Positions 33,593 to 45,270 of a stretch of 64,000 nucleotides of DNA are shown in pieces. A program made the translations under genes and the position numbers. The notes beneath the pieces are model-generated. The model searched no databases, was not told where the DNA came from, and saw only the letters and a list, made by a program, of their open reading frames with translations. How positions within the stretch are numbered: position 1 is the first letter of the stretch; every line of letters starts with the position of its first letter. The stretch is from Ashinkailepas kermadecensis (taxonomy: Eukaryota; Arthropoda; Thecostraca; Neolepadidae), in the NCBI GenBank assembly GCA_034440615.1, contig JAOTOM010005103.1:467001-531000 (forward strand), written 5' to 3'.

Positions 33593-33879
33593 TTGTTTTC
33601 AAATATCGTAATTGTAACATGGTTACTTACTCCACCCTTCCACATTATACTAGAACACGGAGAATCGCATTGCATTACGAGTGTTCCCCGTTGCAACACT
33701 TATTTCACGATTAACCTGACAGGAGCCTGATGCATTACAAATTTGCCACGAATAAAAACAAGATAAGTTAACGCGAAAATTAAATATCAAGCCACTCGAA
33801 TCTACAAAAAGTAACCGACAGTAAGCATGTAAGAGCGAGAACTACATAATTTGGGCCGGTTCCGGGAGCGGTTGACTTC
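33593..33879. other. AT-rich spacer
   Basis: Nothing recognised. Confidence 0.4.
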
Positions 33880-33884
33880 AGCTT

Positions 33885-34047
33885 CGGTCATCAGTTGCTT
33901 CCTTTGGGAGCCATTGGCTCTTCGACGCGTCGCCGATCTCTCGAGCCGATTGGTCGCAGGCGGGGAACAGCGGCAGGATGGACTCGAACCCACAACATTC
34001 CGGTCGGGAGACGGGCGCCTGGCCGCTAGACCAGTTACTCAGGTGTG
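33885..34047 (-). mobile_element. tRNA-derived SINE with shared core
   Basis: On the minus strand, box A TGGTCTAGCGG and box B GGTTCGAGTCC both fit the polymerase III consensus exactly. Downstream, GCGACCAATCGGCTCGAGAG and ATCGGCGACGCGTCGAAG match the shared core, with some substitutions. The head differs from those of the other core-bearing copies. Confidence 0.78.
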
Positions 34048-34334
34048 TCCCTCACAAATTCATCAGTCCACGAAACGCCGAATCGAACATAAACGGGTCC
34101 ATTTAGCATTAACAGCACACCTGTCACATAGCTGCACATACACCCGTGGTCGGACAGACGGCGGCGGCGGCGGCGGAATCCAGGAACGTCGGCTCGTGAC
34201 ACGACGGCACGTGCTGCCTTCTGCGTCTGATACGTCGATAATGGCATCGGCGCGCAACGAAACTCCACTAACGCCGCCCTAATAGCACATCAAAGATCGC
34301 CGACATCAAACGGCCCGGTTAACAAGACGGCCGC

Positions 34335-34866
34335 CGAGAGGGCGCCCGGCACGAGAGGGCGCCCGGCACGAGAGGGCGCCCGGCCGAGAGGGCGCCCGGC
34401 ACGAGAGGGCGCCCGGCACGAGAGGGCGCCCGGCACGAGAGGGCGCCCGGCACGAGAGGGCGCCCGGCGAGAGGGCGCCCGGCACGAGAGGGCGCCCGGC
34501 ACGAGGGCGCCCGGCACGAGAGGGCGCCCGGCACGAGAGGGCGCCCGGCACGAGAGGGCGCACGAGAGGGCGCCCGGCACGAGACGGCGCCCGGCCGAGA
34601 GGGCGCCCGGCACGAGACGGCGCCCGGCACGAGAGGGCGCCCGGCACGAGAGGGCGCCCGGCACGAGAGGGCGCCCGGCACGAGAGGGCGCCCGGCACGA
34701 GAGGGCGCCCGGCACGAGAGGGCGCCCGGCACGAGAGGGCGCCCGGCAGGAGGGCGCCCGGCCGAGAGGGCGCCCGGCACGAGAGGGCGCCCGGCACGAG
34801 AGGGCGCCCGGCACGAGAGGGCGCCCGGCACGAGAGGGCGCCCGGCACGAGAGGGCGCCCGGCACG
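34335..34866. repeat. 17-bp minisatellite
   Basis: GAGAGGGCGCCCGGCAC repeated about 31 times, with 15- and 13-bp deletion variants. Seventeen is not a multiple of three and the minus strand lacks stops, so three overlapping frames of about 210 codons (RAPSRAG-type) arise. Confidence 0.96.
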
Positions 34867-34952
34867 CGCATGACGCGCATGCGCACGCGACACGAGCAGA
34901 TGCCAGCCAGGCATGGCAAATGTACTGTATACCCACACACCACATTCAACCA

Positions 34953-35113
34953 GGGGACGAGTGGTCTAGGGGTAAGATGCTCGTCTCACAATCGAAAGGT
35001 TGTTGGTTCGAGTCTCACCTGTCGCTACTCTTCGCCCGCGACCAATCGGCGTGAGAGATTGGCGACGCTACCTGGCTCAACGGTCGACGTGTTGTAAAAC
35101 CAATAACCAACCA
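34953..35113 (+). mobile_element. tRNA-derived SINE with shared core, near-complete copy
   Basis: GGGGACGAGTGGTCTAGGGG starts the element, with box A TGGTCTAGGGG and box B GGTTCGAGTCT. The core CGCGACCAATCGGCGTGAGA follows, then the tail TTGTAAAACCAATAACCAA. Flanking ACATTCAACCA (34942-34952) and ACATTCATCTA (35114-35124) agree at 8 of 11 positions, a probable target-site duplication. Nearly identical in sequence to the plus copy at 9897-10050. Confidence 0.85.
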
Positions 35114-35532
35114 ACATTCATCTACACACTACCGGAAACAGCCGACATCACCACACGGCGGCAGGCTGGCCAAACTCACACTCACACACACACACCACAC
35201 CGGGAGCACGCATACGATAGCTCGTCAACTCCAGATGGATGAGCAAATTGGAAGCTTTGTCCAGGTGGCAGTTGTCCAATTGAGAAAACTGCACAGTGGA
35301 CAGGTACAGGTGTTATCTCGGTCGCTAGTTAAGTTGTCAGTGTTGGCTTTTTGGGGGGAGAGGTCAGTGAGTCTCACTTGCTGTCATTGTACAGCATCTA
35401 TAATAAATAATTAAAGTGTGAACATTATGTTTCTGAATAATTAAAGTAGTTCACCGATATTAGGAGTGCCTACGTATCCTAAAACGATACAAAAGAATGC
35501 AAATTGATGCAAAAAGAAGGATAGGAAAGGAT

Positions 35533-35533
<1 letters not shown>
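35114..35533. other. No recognisable gene; short CA tract
   Basis: A short CA-rich run near 35176-35197. Otherwise nothing recognised. Confidence 0.5.

Positions 35534-35535
<2 letters not shown>

Positions 35536-35590
<55 letters not shown>
35536..35590. repeat. (AT)n microsatellite
   Basis: About 55 bases of TA dinucleotide. Confidence 0.98.
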
Positions 35591-35592
<2 letters not shown>

Positions 35593-36454
35593 GACCTACG
35601 CCCTAATATAACATAATATTGCATCCTCTTGACTATGCTGGATTTTACTCCAAATATCGTTATTTATTTATCTTGTCATTACTGTTCTTGTCTTCATTTG
35701 AATTGTGTCCACTTCATCGTTGTCTCAGAAAACCAACTACACCAAATGTGTATCAGGAGAGGAAGATTATGTACAGTCAGCACCAAGCTGTTTGTGCGGT
35801 GTCTCCACCTTATCTCCCACTCCCACACAAACACGCTGTTCAGCTACTGTCGTAGTCATCACCAACTTCTTCAAGAAAGGGGAGCCGCGACGTAGCCACG
35901 GAGAGCGGCGGTTGTGGCGGCCGTCCCTCCCTGGGGATCTGGTGGGCCCCTTTTTCCCGACGGCAGGCCTTGTCAGGACGGCACCGGGCTCCTCAGACAG
36001 CATGGTACATCAAAGATCGACGGGACCCTGATATGTCACGACCTTTCAAACCTCCAGAGGTGCCTGCCTTTCAGTCTTCTCGGCTCATGATATGCTCAGG
36101 GCTCCTTGGATCTGGATGGGCCCCTTGAACCTTCAACGGGGCTCCAGAAGGGTCCGGTTAGCTCATGTATTAAGCTCATCATCCCCCTCTGGGGGCGGCT
36201 GTCCCATTTACTCCCCCTCACCGCTGTCCTTGAGCCATGGGCACCACGTGAGCTCATCTTGTTCAACTGTGCTGCCACCGCTTCCGGTGCCAGCTATACC
36301 ACAGCAACACAAGTTGAGTTATGGCCGACTAATGGCCGTGTTGAGTGGATTGATGCTGCGCTGCGAAACTACTCTGCGCAGTGGTCACTTGAAATTGGCG
36401 CGCGGTGCACGGTGCACTGTGCAGAGGCGGCCGCACTGTGCAGAGGTGCACAGA
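35591..36454. other. No recognisable gene
   Basis: Frames of 60-219 codons overlap on both strands. The longer ones are open because they enter the adjacent 12-bp repeat. No domain is seen. Confidence 0.5.
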
Positions 36455-36456
36455 AA

Positions 36457-36602
36457 CGAATCGGGACACGGATCGGGACACGAATCGGGACACGAATCGG
36501 GACACGAATCGGGACACGAATCGGGACACGAATCGGGACACGAATCGGGACACGAATCGGGACACGAATTGGGACACGGATCGGGACACGGATCGGGACA
36601 CG
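36457..36602. repeat. 12-bp minisatellite
   Basis: GAATCGGGACAC repeated about 12 times (variants GGATCGGG, GAATTGGG). Translates to RIGT, SGHE or NRDT tetrapeptides depending on frame. Confidence 0.96.
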
Positions 36603-37239
36603 CTTTCCGTTGCGGCGGTTGCGGCTGCCGCGAGATGGCGTGGAATGGCCGGCTGAGGTGTGATGTCAGCAGCGCCCCTGTTGTCAATTCTAGTCCATTC
36701 CACAAAACTGTTGAGCGTCTTGAGAAGGAACTCGGGTGGTTCTGTTGTTGAGGAGTTTTTTTTGTGCAAAGTAGCAAGGTAATTATTGGTCTGATGAAGC
36801 ATTCAATGGAGTGCCAACACGAAATACGAGAAGGCAGCTTCGACTTTGCATCGGATAAAGACAACTTCAAGCATTCGGGTGAATACTTGAAACAGCCGAC
36901 GTGCCACCATTCTAATTCCCAACGTGCCGCAGCTGTCTGTATGTTCACCATATATTCCTCTCATCACGACCACAGCAATTGCCTGCCAACCCTATGTTTG
37001 AAAGCAATTAACCCTTATGACCGGCCACACACATTCTGCGCGTTCGGATGGTTCCACATTGATTACACCAAGGGAACGCCCGACGTGTAGGATAGTGGAC
37101 ACGGCGCCCCGCCAGCATACACCCATCACACTCCAATGCATTACACAAGCAATCGAACACGTACATCCCACTGCTACTCAAACGCTACTGCAATCAGTGG
37201 CACCGCAATGCTACGCAAACGTCGCCGAAACGCTTTAGT
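36603..37239. other. No recognisable gene
   Basis: Mixed sequence with short frames only. Confidence 0.5.
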
Positions 37240-37440
37240 AGCGCTGCTCAAGCGTGACCATGAACAACGTGACGTAACCTCCGCCATAGTAATGCCACGC
37301 AAACGTAATTGAAACGCGTCAGTAGCGCTACCCAAACGTTGCTATGACAACGTGACGTAACCTCCGCCATAGTAATGCCAAGCAAACGTAATTGAAACGC
37401 GTCAGAAGCGCTACCCAAACGTTGCTATGAACAACGTCCC
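37240..37440. repeat. 83-bp tandem repeat, about 2.4 units
   Basis: ACGTGACGTAACCTCCGCCA starts at 37267 and 37350. Units include GCAAACGTAATTGAAACGCG and CAGTAGCGCTACCCAAACGT. A diverged partial unit lies upstream (about 37180-37240). Confidence 0.9.
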
Positions 37441-38090
37441 GGTGAAGCTTCTTGAAATTACCTCCGGTTACCGCCGGTTCGATTAACTTCAACGAGGTTT
37501 CGCGCCATTGCGATAATAGCCTGCCTGTCCCGCCCCCCGCCCCTCCTGTGCCAGAGCACCAGCGATATATCATGACTGAGCCAGAGCACCAGCGATATAT
37601 CATGACTGCGGATACATTCCACGACTAACGAAACCCAGCCGACTCGGCGTAAAAACAACGTCCACCTCTGGCCGTGTAATGAGTGGTGATTTCGCGCCGG
37701 CGCCGGGCCCGTCTGGGCGGCGCGGGGGGACGTGTCTAGGGGGGGGGGGGCGGCGACTGTCTAGGACTGCCGTGACGTGTCTCCGGGGAAGCGGATCCAC
37801 GATGACGTCTCCAGGGAGGGACATGTCTAAGCTGACGCGTTTGGAGAGCTTATCGGAATGGGCGAGGCGTCCAAATAGACGTGAATGGAATGGAAAGGCG
37901 AGTCTAGACAGACGTGCTAAGACGGCCGCGGCCCGGCCTATCTAGGCCTCCACGACAGCTAACGGCCTTTCGACTTTCAAGGTCTGAGTAATGCCAGTCT
38001 CTGGCTAATCTAGTCAAGTATATGGGTCCAGGGGACTGTGAAGGTGATGTGCATGCAGAGTTAGTTACCTGGCTTTCGTGATGGTGGTTA
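37441..38090. other. Unassigned, with a G run
   Basis: G homopolymer near 37739-37750. CCAGAGCACCAGCGATATAT followed by CATGACTG is tandemly duplicated at about 37552-37608 (29-bp period). No gene is recognised. Confidence 0.5.
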
Positions 38091-38091
38091 T

Positions 38092-38180
38092 TAGTTTTAC
38101 GACGCGTCGACTCTTTTGGGTTATATAGCGTCACAATGTCTCACGTCAATTGGTCGCGGGCGAGGAGTACCGACAGATGG
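38092..38180 (-). mobile_element. tRNA-derived SINE core/tail fragment
   Basis: TTTTACGACGCGTCGACTC, then TATAGCGTCACAATGTCTCACG, TTGGTCGCGGGCGAGGAGTA and AACTCGAACCC parallel the minus-oriented copy at 56535-56707. The tRNA head beyond box B is not recognisable. Confidence 0.7.
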
Positions 38181-38324
38181 AACTCGAACCCTTTGCGCGC
38201 ATCGACGTCCTTGGTCCGTCCAATGTTGTCACGGTTCTGTCTGGAGTCTAGTGACGACGCCCAGGGTTCTGTATCGAGGACTAAAGCCGTCTGGAAGACT
38301 AAGCAGGATGGGCATGACTAGGAT

Positions 38325-38565
38325 GGCGTCATGAGCTGGATATGACGTCATGAGCTGGATATGCGTGCTCAGAGAAAGATGTGTTGGAGAGGCGTTCTGA
38401 CGGAAGGGAAGGCTGAAATTTAACGGACTTTTTCGAGAGATATGCTTAGATGACTGGTCAAGAAGAACATGTCTGGAGACATGTCTCTCGAGGGATGCTG
38501 TCCCGGAGATTGGTCAAGAAGGACATGCCTGGAGACATGTCTCTCGAGGGATGCTGTTCCGGAGA
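38325..38565. repeat. Local tandem duplications (19-bp and 55-bp)
   Basis: CGTCATGAGCTGGATATG is doubled at about 38328-38365. TGGTCAAGAAGAACATGTCT followed by GGAGACATGTCTCTCGAGGG and ATGCTGT is doubled at 38456 and 38511 (55-bp period). Confidence 0.85.
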
Positions 38566-40420
38566 ATTGCGACCCATGGGGCATGCCAATGTGGACAATA
38601 AAGACGTCAGGACGGCGACTTATTCTGAACCTAACGCGGATAGGGGCGGGTACACGCGCCTTCACTCACTCTCAGTCCTCACTCACAATCCTTCACTCAC
38701 TCACAGTCCTTACCTTCTGTACACCAGAAGGGATTTCAGTCAGGGTTTTCCCTCGACGTTGGATTGCTGGCAAGACCACCTAGGAACACATCATAGCACA
38801 CGGCCTCAAACTCATAGCTCTCAGACTGAATCTTGGCCATGAACTTAGATGAAGTCTCACGACTAGGACCGAGGAGGGGAGGGGGGACGATGGAAACGGT
38901 CCCACGAAATGGAAGCTCCGGAGCAAGAGCAAGAGCCAACAGGTTAGGATTAAAGAGCAAAAGAGCAAATATAATGAATTGTAAAAAGATCTTACATTAT
39001 TTCAAAATAAAATAAGAGCTTTGTGAAGGGAGTTGATCAGTGTATATATGTTCGCCGTCAAGCGAGACAGGAAATCCTGCAGGCAAAGAGGGCATTGCAA
39101 AGCATACTGTACTGGCGGAAATTAAAGGGATTTTGGTTTTAAGGCGCATCGACCAAAAATTGTGACTAAAGGGGTTATGCTTGTTTTTGTACTTTTTTCA
39201 TTTCGGGTGTAAGGCACTTCCATCAGTCTTCATTTGCACCCAAATTAAAGGGGTGGCATGAGAGCAGAGAACATCGACCAGTAGGACTTAATTAATACAG
39301 CAGGTCACACATCAGGGACGAAGACAGAGTCGCGCTGGACTGAATACCACCCAATGGACAAGTTCCATGTCGGGGCAGGCCGGATTTTTCATGTTGCTAT
39401 AGTAATTTTTCATTTTAAAGCCGTTGGTGGCATTCATTTATTAGTACCCAATTAAGGAGGCGCACGACACGCACGTAACGTAACAGACGTCGGCCATGAG
39501 AAGACCGCGGGACGTGCCGGGCCATCGAGGTGACACCGCTGCCAACCTGACCTGTGATTTGTGAATCCCCGGCGACATTTCGTTTTGGCGCCAGCTGCCA
39601 TTTTGGCGCGCCACAGGTGGTTGCGCGGGAGTTAACGATTGTCTAGGCGCGACACATGTTTGCCTGACGGCCGACATATATCAAACAGTGCGCGATCCGC
39701 AGTCGCCGCAGGCCTTCCTGGCGCACCGGCGTTGTAAACTGGGTCAAGGACGCGTCAAGAAGCCAACGATGATTCATCTGTCAGAAGAGGGAAGGAGTGA
39801 ACATTTTTCCTCATGATAAAACGCGCATGAAAAAGGAAAAAAACACCGGATTTGAGTAAAAATTGTGTTATAGCTTTCAAAGCAATATAGCAGTTTCCAT
39901 CTTTGTAGATTACGGCTGTCAGTTTCGAAACAGATAAATACTGTGGATTCGTGAAGATCGCGTAGCCTCACCAATTCGCCCAGACGTGTGCGGTGTTGTT
40001 TTAGTGAGAAATTTACTTTATCAAAAGAACTTAAATATATCTTCTTTTCTCGGATAAATCTAAAATCCTGGTCACGTGCTGGTCAAATATATGCTGAACT
40101 GTCCGCCACTGGTGGTAATTCGTGACTGATCAAGCTCTACCTAAAATAATGAAATGGCATTTCCTACAATTTCAGGAGAGAACAATTACGAATTAATTCA
40201 CCGCGAACATCGCATGCTTGGTTCTGCTTGCTTTTATGAAAACCAGTCTTCTTCGACTGCACGCTTGCTTTGAAAACTATATTGATTAAAAAGTCCAATA
40301 AACACAACGCGCAAAAGGACGGCAGTGACAACAGACAATTATAATAAACGCGACAAACGTCAGGCGATATGGCAGCCCAGCTGACCACTGGTTTACCCCA
40401 GTGATCCCGTCTACGGAGAC
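38566..40420. other. AT-leaning unassigned region
   Basis: Only short frames are present. TTTTAAGGCGCATCGACC at about 39138-39155 is a weak copy of dispersed repeat E. Short direct repetition GACCGCTGTGACCGCTGTGA closes the region just past 40420. No gene is recognised. Confidence 0.5.
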
Positions 40421-40539
40421 GGTCACCGCTGTGACCGCTGTGACCGCTTCAGTGCCACTTCAGCGACTTGCATGGTGGCAGCGCAACTGCGCCAAATGTG
40501 ACGCAGATGTGCCGCCATTACAACAGATGTGGCGCAAAC

Positions 40540-40960
40540 GGCGCGCCGGTCAGACATAGCGGCGGGGCGGCGCGACGGCGCAGGCGCAGTGGTGGAGTCA
40601 GCCACCACAAATATTTTCTCACAATCCTAATTAGCGCACTCAGCACCCCGCACCTCATGCACTTCCTTGTCCTCCGATCAAGACCCACTTTCGCCAGCTA
40701 CAATCGCCTCCCAAACCGGCCGCCTGGCTGCGCGCCTGGCGCACGCTCGTCGGCCGCCGCCGGCCACGTTATGAGCAGCTACTGAGCGCGGGAACGCTCG
40801 GGGCGGGCGCCGGCCGCCGCCGGGCCCCGCGAGGCGCCGTTCTGTCCGCCGCTCTGTCGGCCCCTCGGGCGCGGCGGCGCGGCTGCTGCCGACAGGCGGC
40901 GGCCAGATGTAGGCTGCTGCGCGCGCGATGCCCGGCGCGGTGCCGGCCGCCTGCTTGTTC
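40540..40960. other. CpG-rich segment, possible CpG island
   Basis: Dense CG dinucleotides between AT-richer neighbours, with GATTGG (inverse CCAAT) just to the right at about 41005. It could mark a promoter, but no first exon or TATA/Inr arrangement is convincing. The minus frame of 105 codons is arginine/alanine-rich without a domain. Confidence 0.3.
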
Positions 40961-42433
40961 ATATGGCAGCAACAATCACAGCGTCCGACACGCAACTCGA
41001 CTGCTGATTGGTTGCAGGTGCGCCGCTGTGCGCGTTGGCGGAAGAAACGGGTAGGAAGTTGCTTTTTTCGGCAGTTGTGTCAGTTCTGAACCGGCGTGTT
41101 TCCCATTGCTGAGCTCACGAAAAATACCCTCACGAAAATCATTTACGTAGCGAACATTGTGAAGAATGCATAGCAATGGACATCAGGAAGCAAGTTCTCC
41201 TAGCTTTTCATTTATTTCCCTAGCCCACATATTCGTGCCAAATGTCAGGGGTGGAGGCACACTTGTGATACATGACCAATACAGTCGATGCGCCCTAAAG
41301 CCCAAGGTACACTTGTGGAAGGGTCCCGGCGCCGACTTGTGCGCTCCGATGCTAAATCCAATCCGCAATGCTAAGTCTAGAAGACTCCACTTAGCATATA
41401 CCTCCCTCAACAGACCTGCTTGCCATCGGGTAGCTTCCAATACCCTGATCTAATCTTAAGTTACTAAGCAAAATTGATATATGCCCCACCGATTCCATAA
41501 AGCGATACCCGTCTGGATATTGGTGGCGCCAGGCGGCGCTACCAACCTGGCTTAGTCAGTTAGTTCTTAGAGTGTTACGGTGCAGGACCAGGCTGGGTCG
41601 TATTGCTTCCATAACAAGACCATACAAAGCCTGAACGAAGCAGTGTCAGTCAGCCTGACTGCCAGCATCCAAACATGCAAGCCTGGTGAGCTTCCAGTTG
41701 CCAGCCAACGAGCCAGTGCAGCCCCGCTCACCAGACATGGCGCCATATATCGGTGAATAAGCTCACCGATATATGGCGCACTTACCGAGATATGGCGCAC
41801 TTGCTCACCGAGACATGGCGCACTTACTCACAGTCTGATGCAAGATAAAAACAACGAACTTAGCTTGGAGAACACAAGCAGCACGAACTGTTGACACCTG
41901 GCACAGGCGGATACAGGGAGGGGGCACTGGGGGCATGTGTCCATATGAAAAAGTGGCGCGTCTGTCACCGGGAAAAGTGGCCCTGCGGGAAGTCTCGATC
42001 GCACCTCTATCAGAAGATTTTTCAGCCCGAGCCCCCCCCCCCCACACACACTCGCAGAGGAACAGGCGCCCAGTCGAAGGCGCCCCTCCAGGGATTTTGG
42101 CAGTGGCGCTCCTCCAGACGAGTGCCCCCATGAAAATTATTGTATCTATCCCTGACACCTGGTGACACCTGGTGACACCTGGTGGCCAGCGGAGGAAGCG
42201 CCATGTGGGTGTTTTTGGCGCCGTCACCTTGCCTTGGCTATCCTGCAGTTGTGTGACACGCAGGTGTGCTGAGCAGGGGTCGGGCCGACGGGAAACTGGA
42301 TTCACGCACCAGATCAGACCACGCTAATCCACCTCCTGCCAACCAACGGTCCAAACCAGTTCTTCCTACAAGTGCCGAGAGCGAGCACATCCCACGAGCA
42401 GCACGACGGCGTCACCTTCCTCTCTCCGAGGTT
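40961..42433. other. No recognisable gene; small local repeats
   Basis: ATATGGCGCACTT recurs three times at 41770-41825. TGACACCTGG is repeated three times at 42149-42181. Otherwise nothing recognised. Confidence 0.5.
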
Positions 42434-42501
42434 GATCGATCGTGGAATCATCCAGCTGGATCGATCTCGTTCGATCCAGCTGGATGATTCCACGATCGAT
42501 C
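42434..42501. repeat. Perfect hairpin, 31-bp arms, 6-nt loop
   Basis: The left arm 42434-42464 begins GATCGATCGTGGAATCATCC. The right arm 42471-42501 is its exact reverse complement. The loop is TCTCGT. The inner part of each arm also contains CCAGCTGG, itself a palindrome. GATCGATCGTTGGAA reappears unpaired at about 42541-42555. Confidence 0.95.
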
Positions 42502-42656
42502 GCGAGCCAGGCTAGGATCAAGCAGGCAACACGTTGCAGGTGATCGATCGTTGGAACAACCCGACGGTGACGTATTTCCAGGGGAGGAAATGGACCGCGT
42601 GCTCCAGCTGGTCATATAGGTCATATAAAGTCTTCGCTTTCTTCATGGAGTAGGAG

Positions 42657-42815
42657 CAGAGGCGCAGCCAAGCCCCCCCCCGCCCCTCCCCACCTTAGGA
42701 CCCAAAATAGACCAGATGAAACGATAAATTTTCAGACTTTCACCACGCAAAACCATAATTTCTCACATTTCTTTTCTTCACCCCCCTCCCCGGAAAAATC
42801 CTGGAAGCGCCACTG
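42657..42815. mobile_element. hAT-like MITE, copy 3 (159 bp)
   Basis: Begins CAGAGGCGCAGCCAAG. The complement of its right end begins CAGTGGCGCTTCCAGG, so the terminal repeats match at about 12 of 16 positions. Flanks AGTAGGAG (42649-42656) and CATAGGAG (42816-42823) match at 6 of 8. Same family as 12380-12562. No coding capacity. Confidence 0.76.
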
Positions 42816-42924
42816 CATAGGAGCACAAAACCACAGCCCATTTGTAGGCCAGCTCCTATGTACGTCACTGCAGCACAGTGGCAGATGAAGGGGAGGACAC
42901 TGTGGGCACGGCCCCCGCCGGAGG

Positions 42925-43128
42925 ACGGGAGCGAGGACGGCAGAGGACTGGAGCGAGGACGGCAGAGCACGGGAGCGAGGACGGCAGAGGACTGGAGCGA
43001 GGACGGCAGAGGACGGGAGCGAGGACGGCAGAGGACGGGAGCGAGGACGGCAGAGGACTGGAGCGAGGACGGCAGAGCACGGGAGCGAGGACGGCAGAGG
43101 ACGGGAGGATTGGGTGCACACGGCGGAG
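42925..43128. repeat. 22-bp minisatellite (GAGGACGGCAG)
   Basis: GAGGACGGCAGAGGACTGGA plus GC. Starts at 42977 and 42999 give 22 bp, with about 9 units. Variants are AGAGGACGGG and AGAGCACGGG. Confidence 0.94.
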
Positions 43129-43576
43129 GACGGCAGGGTTGTCAATTCGTCACGCCGTTGGGCGCCGGAGCCGTGAGATTAAGAACAGGTTCTTAAGACA
43201 GCGGATGACAGCTAGACTCAGATTACCCCCCCCCCACACACAAACACTATCGACATCCAGCCAATCCAAGCCCGTACCGGATGGGAACGGAAAATATTCC
43301 TCCCCTTCCACCACAACCACCACCAACTCAATCTCCTTACCACACCATATTCTCTCCCCTCCTCCCCCAAGCAAAAAAATCAACTGGTGGAGAAACTATC
43401 ATTTTGCGGTTGTCGGGCTCCCCTAATATTTCTAATGCACCCATTGGTCCAGCATGAAACCCATGAATGGACACCCCCAAGTATTCAAAGCTCGTTTAGT
43501 TACGTTTGCACGTGAAAGCTTCTCTGATTCATTATACTGCCATCAATGCATCATCTGCCTTCAGTCAGGCCTAGCG
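43129..43576. other. No recognisable gene
   Basis: Pyrimidine-rich patches near 43290-43380. Nothing else recognised. Confidence 0.5.
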
Positions 43577-45270
43577 TGTCAGCTCAGCCTTCTCCAGATA
43601 CACTGCACACACACACACACACCCTGCTCCCCCGGAAACCGAGCTGGGCCGCGCCACTGCCTGGTGACCCGCCGTCAGCTCAGCCTTCTCCAGATACACT
43701 GCACACACACACACACCCTGCTCCCCCGGAAACCGAGCTGGGCCGCGCCACTGCCTGGTGACCCGCCGTCAGCTCAGCCTTCTCCAGATACACTGCACAC
43801 ACACACACACACCCTGCTCCCCCGGAAACCGAGCCGGGCCGCGCCACTGTCTAGTGACCCGCCGTCAGCTCAGCCTTCTCCAGATACACTGCACACACAC
43901 ACACACACCCTGCTCCCCCGGAAACCGAGCCGGGCCGCGCCACTGTCTAGTGACCCGCCGTCAGCTCAGCCTTCTCCAGATACACTGCACACACACACAC
44001 ACCCTGCTCCCCGGAAACCGAGCCGGGCCGCGCCACTGTCTAGTGACCCGCCGTCAGCTCAGCCTTGTCCAGATACACTGCACACACACACACACCCTGC
44101 TCCCCCGGAAACCGAGCCGGGCCGCGCCACTGTCTAGTGACCCGCCGTCAGCTCAGCCTTGTCCAGATACACTGCACACACACACACACCCTGCTCCCCG
44201 GAAACCGAGCCGGGCCGCGCCACTGTCTAGTGACCCGCCGTCAGCTCAGCCTTCTCCAGATACACTGCACACACACACACACCCTGCTCCCCCGGAAACC
44301 GAGCCGGGCCGCGCCACTGTCTAGTGACCCGCCGTCAGCTCAGCCTTGTCCAGATACACTGCACACACACACACCCTGCTCCCCCGGAAACCGAGCCGGG
44401 CCGCGCCACTGTCTAGTGACCCGCCGTCAGCTCAGCCTTGTCCAGATACACTGACACACACACACACACCCTGCTCCCCCGGAAACCGAGCTGGGCCGCG
44501 CCACTACCTGGTGACCCGCCGTCAGCTCAGCCTTCTCCAGATACACTGCACACACACACACACCCTGCTCCCCCGGAAACCGAGCTGGGCCGCGCCACTG
44601 TCTAGTGACCCGCCGTCAGCTCAGCCTTGTCCAGATACACTGCACACACACACACACACCCTGCTCCCCGGAAACCGAGCCGGGCCGCGCCACTGCCTGG
44701 TGACCCGCCGTCAGCTCAGCCTTCTCCAGATACACTGCACACACACACACCCTGCTCCCCGGAAACCGAGCCGGGCCGCGCCACTGTCTAGTGACCCGCC
44801 GTCAGCTCAGCCTTGTCCAGATACACTGCACACACACACACACCCTGCTCCCCCGGAAACCGAGCCGGGCCGCGCCACTGTCTAGTGACCCGCCGTCAGC
44901 TCAGCCTTCTCCAGATACACTGCACACACACATACACACCCTGCTCCCCGGAAACCGAGCCGGGCCGCGCCACTGTCTAGTGACCCGCCGTCAGCTCAGC
45001 CTTCTGCAGATACACTGCACACACACACACACCCTGCTCCCCGGAAACCGAGCCGGGCCGCGCCACTGCCTGGTGACCCGCCGTCAGCTCAGCCTTCTCC
45101 AGATACACTGCACACACACACACACACCCTGCTCCCCCGGAAACCGAGCTGGGCCGCGCCACTGCCTGGTGACCCGCCGTCAGCTCAGCCTTCTCCAGAT
45201 ACACTGCACACACACACACACCCTGCTCCCCCGGAAACCGAGCTGGGCCGCGCCACTGCCTAGTGACCCG
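43577..45270. repeat. 94-bp minisatellite containing a (CA)n microsatellite in each unit
   Basis: The unit includes TCAGCTCAGCCTTCTCCAGA, TACACTGCACACACACACAC, ACCCTGCTCCCCCGGAAACC, GAGCCGGGCCGCGCCACTGT and CTAGTGACCCGCCG. About 18 units. The internal CA tract and a CCCC/CCCCC difference vary, so unit length ranges from about 91 to 97 bp and the reading frame shifts between units. Linked variants (GAGCTGGG with CTGCCTGGTG, GAGCCGGG with CTGTCTAGTG) group toward the array ends and middle respectively. Frames of 114-227 codons are repeat translations. Confidence 0.96.

Noticed and set aside
40540..40960. Promoter and first exon at the CpG-rich segment
   Set aside because: No core promoter arrangement, start codon context or splice donor could be supported from sequence alone.
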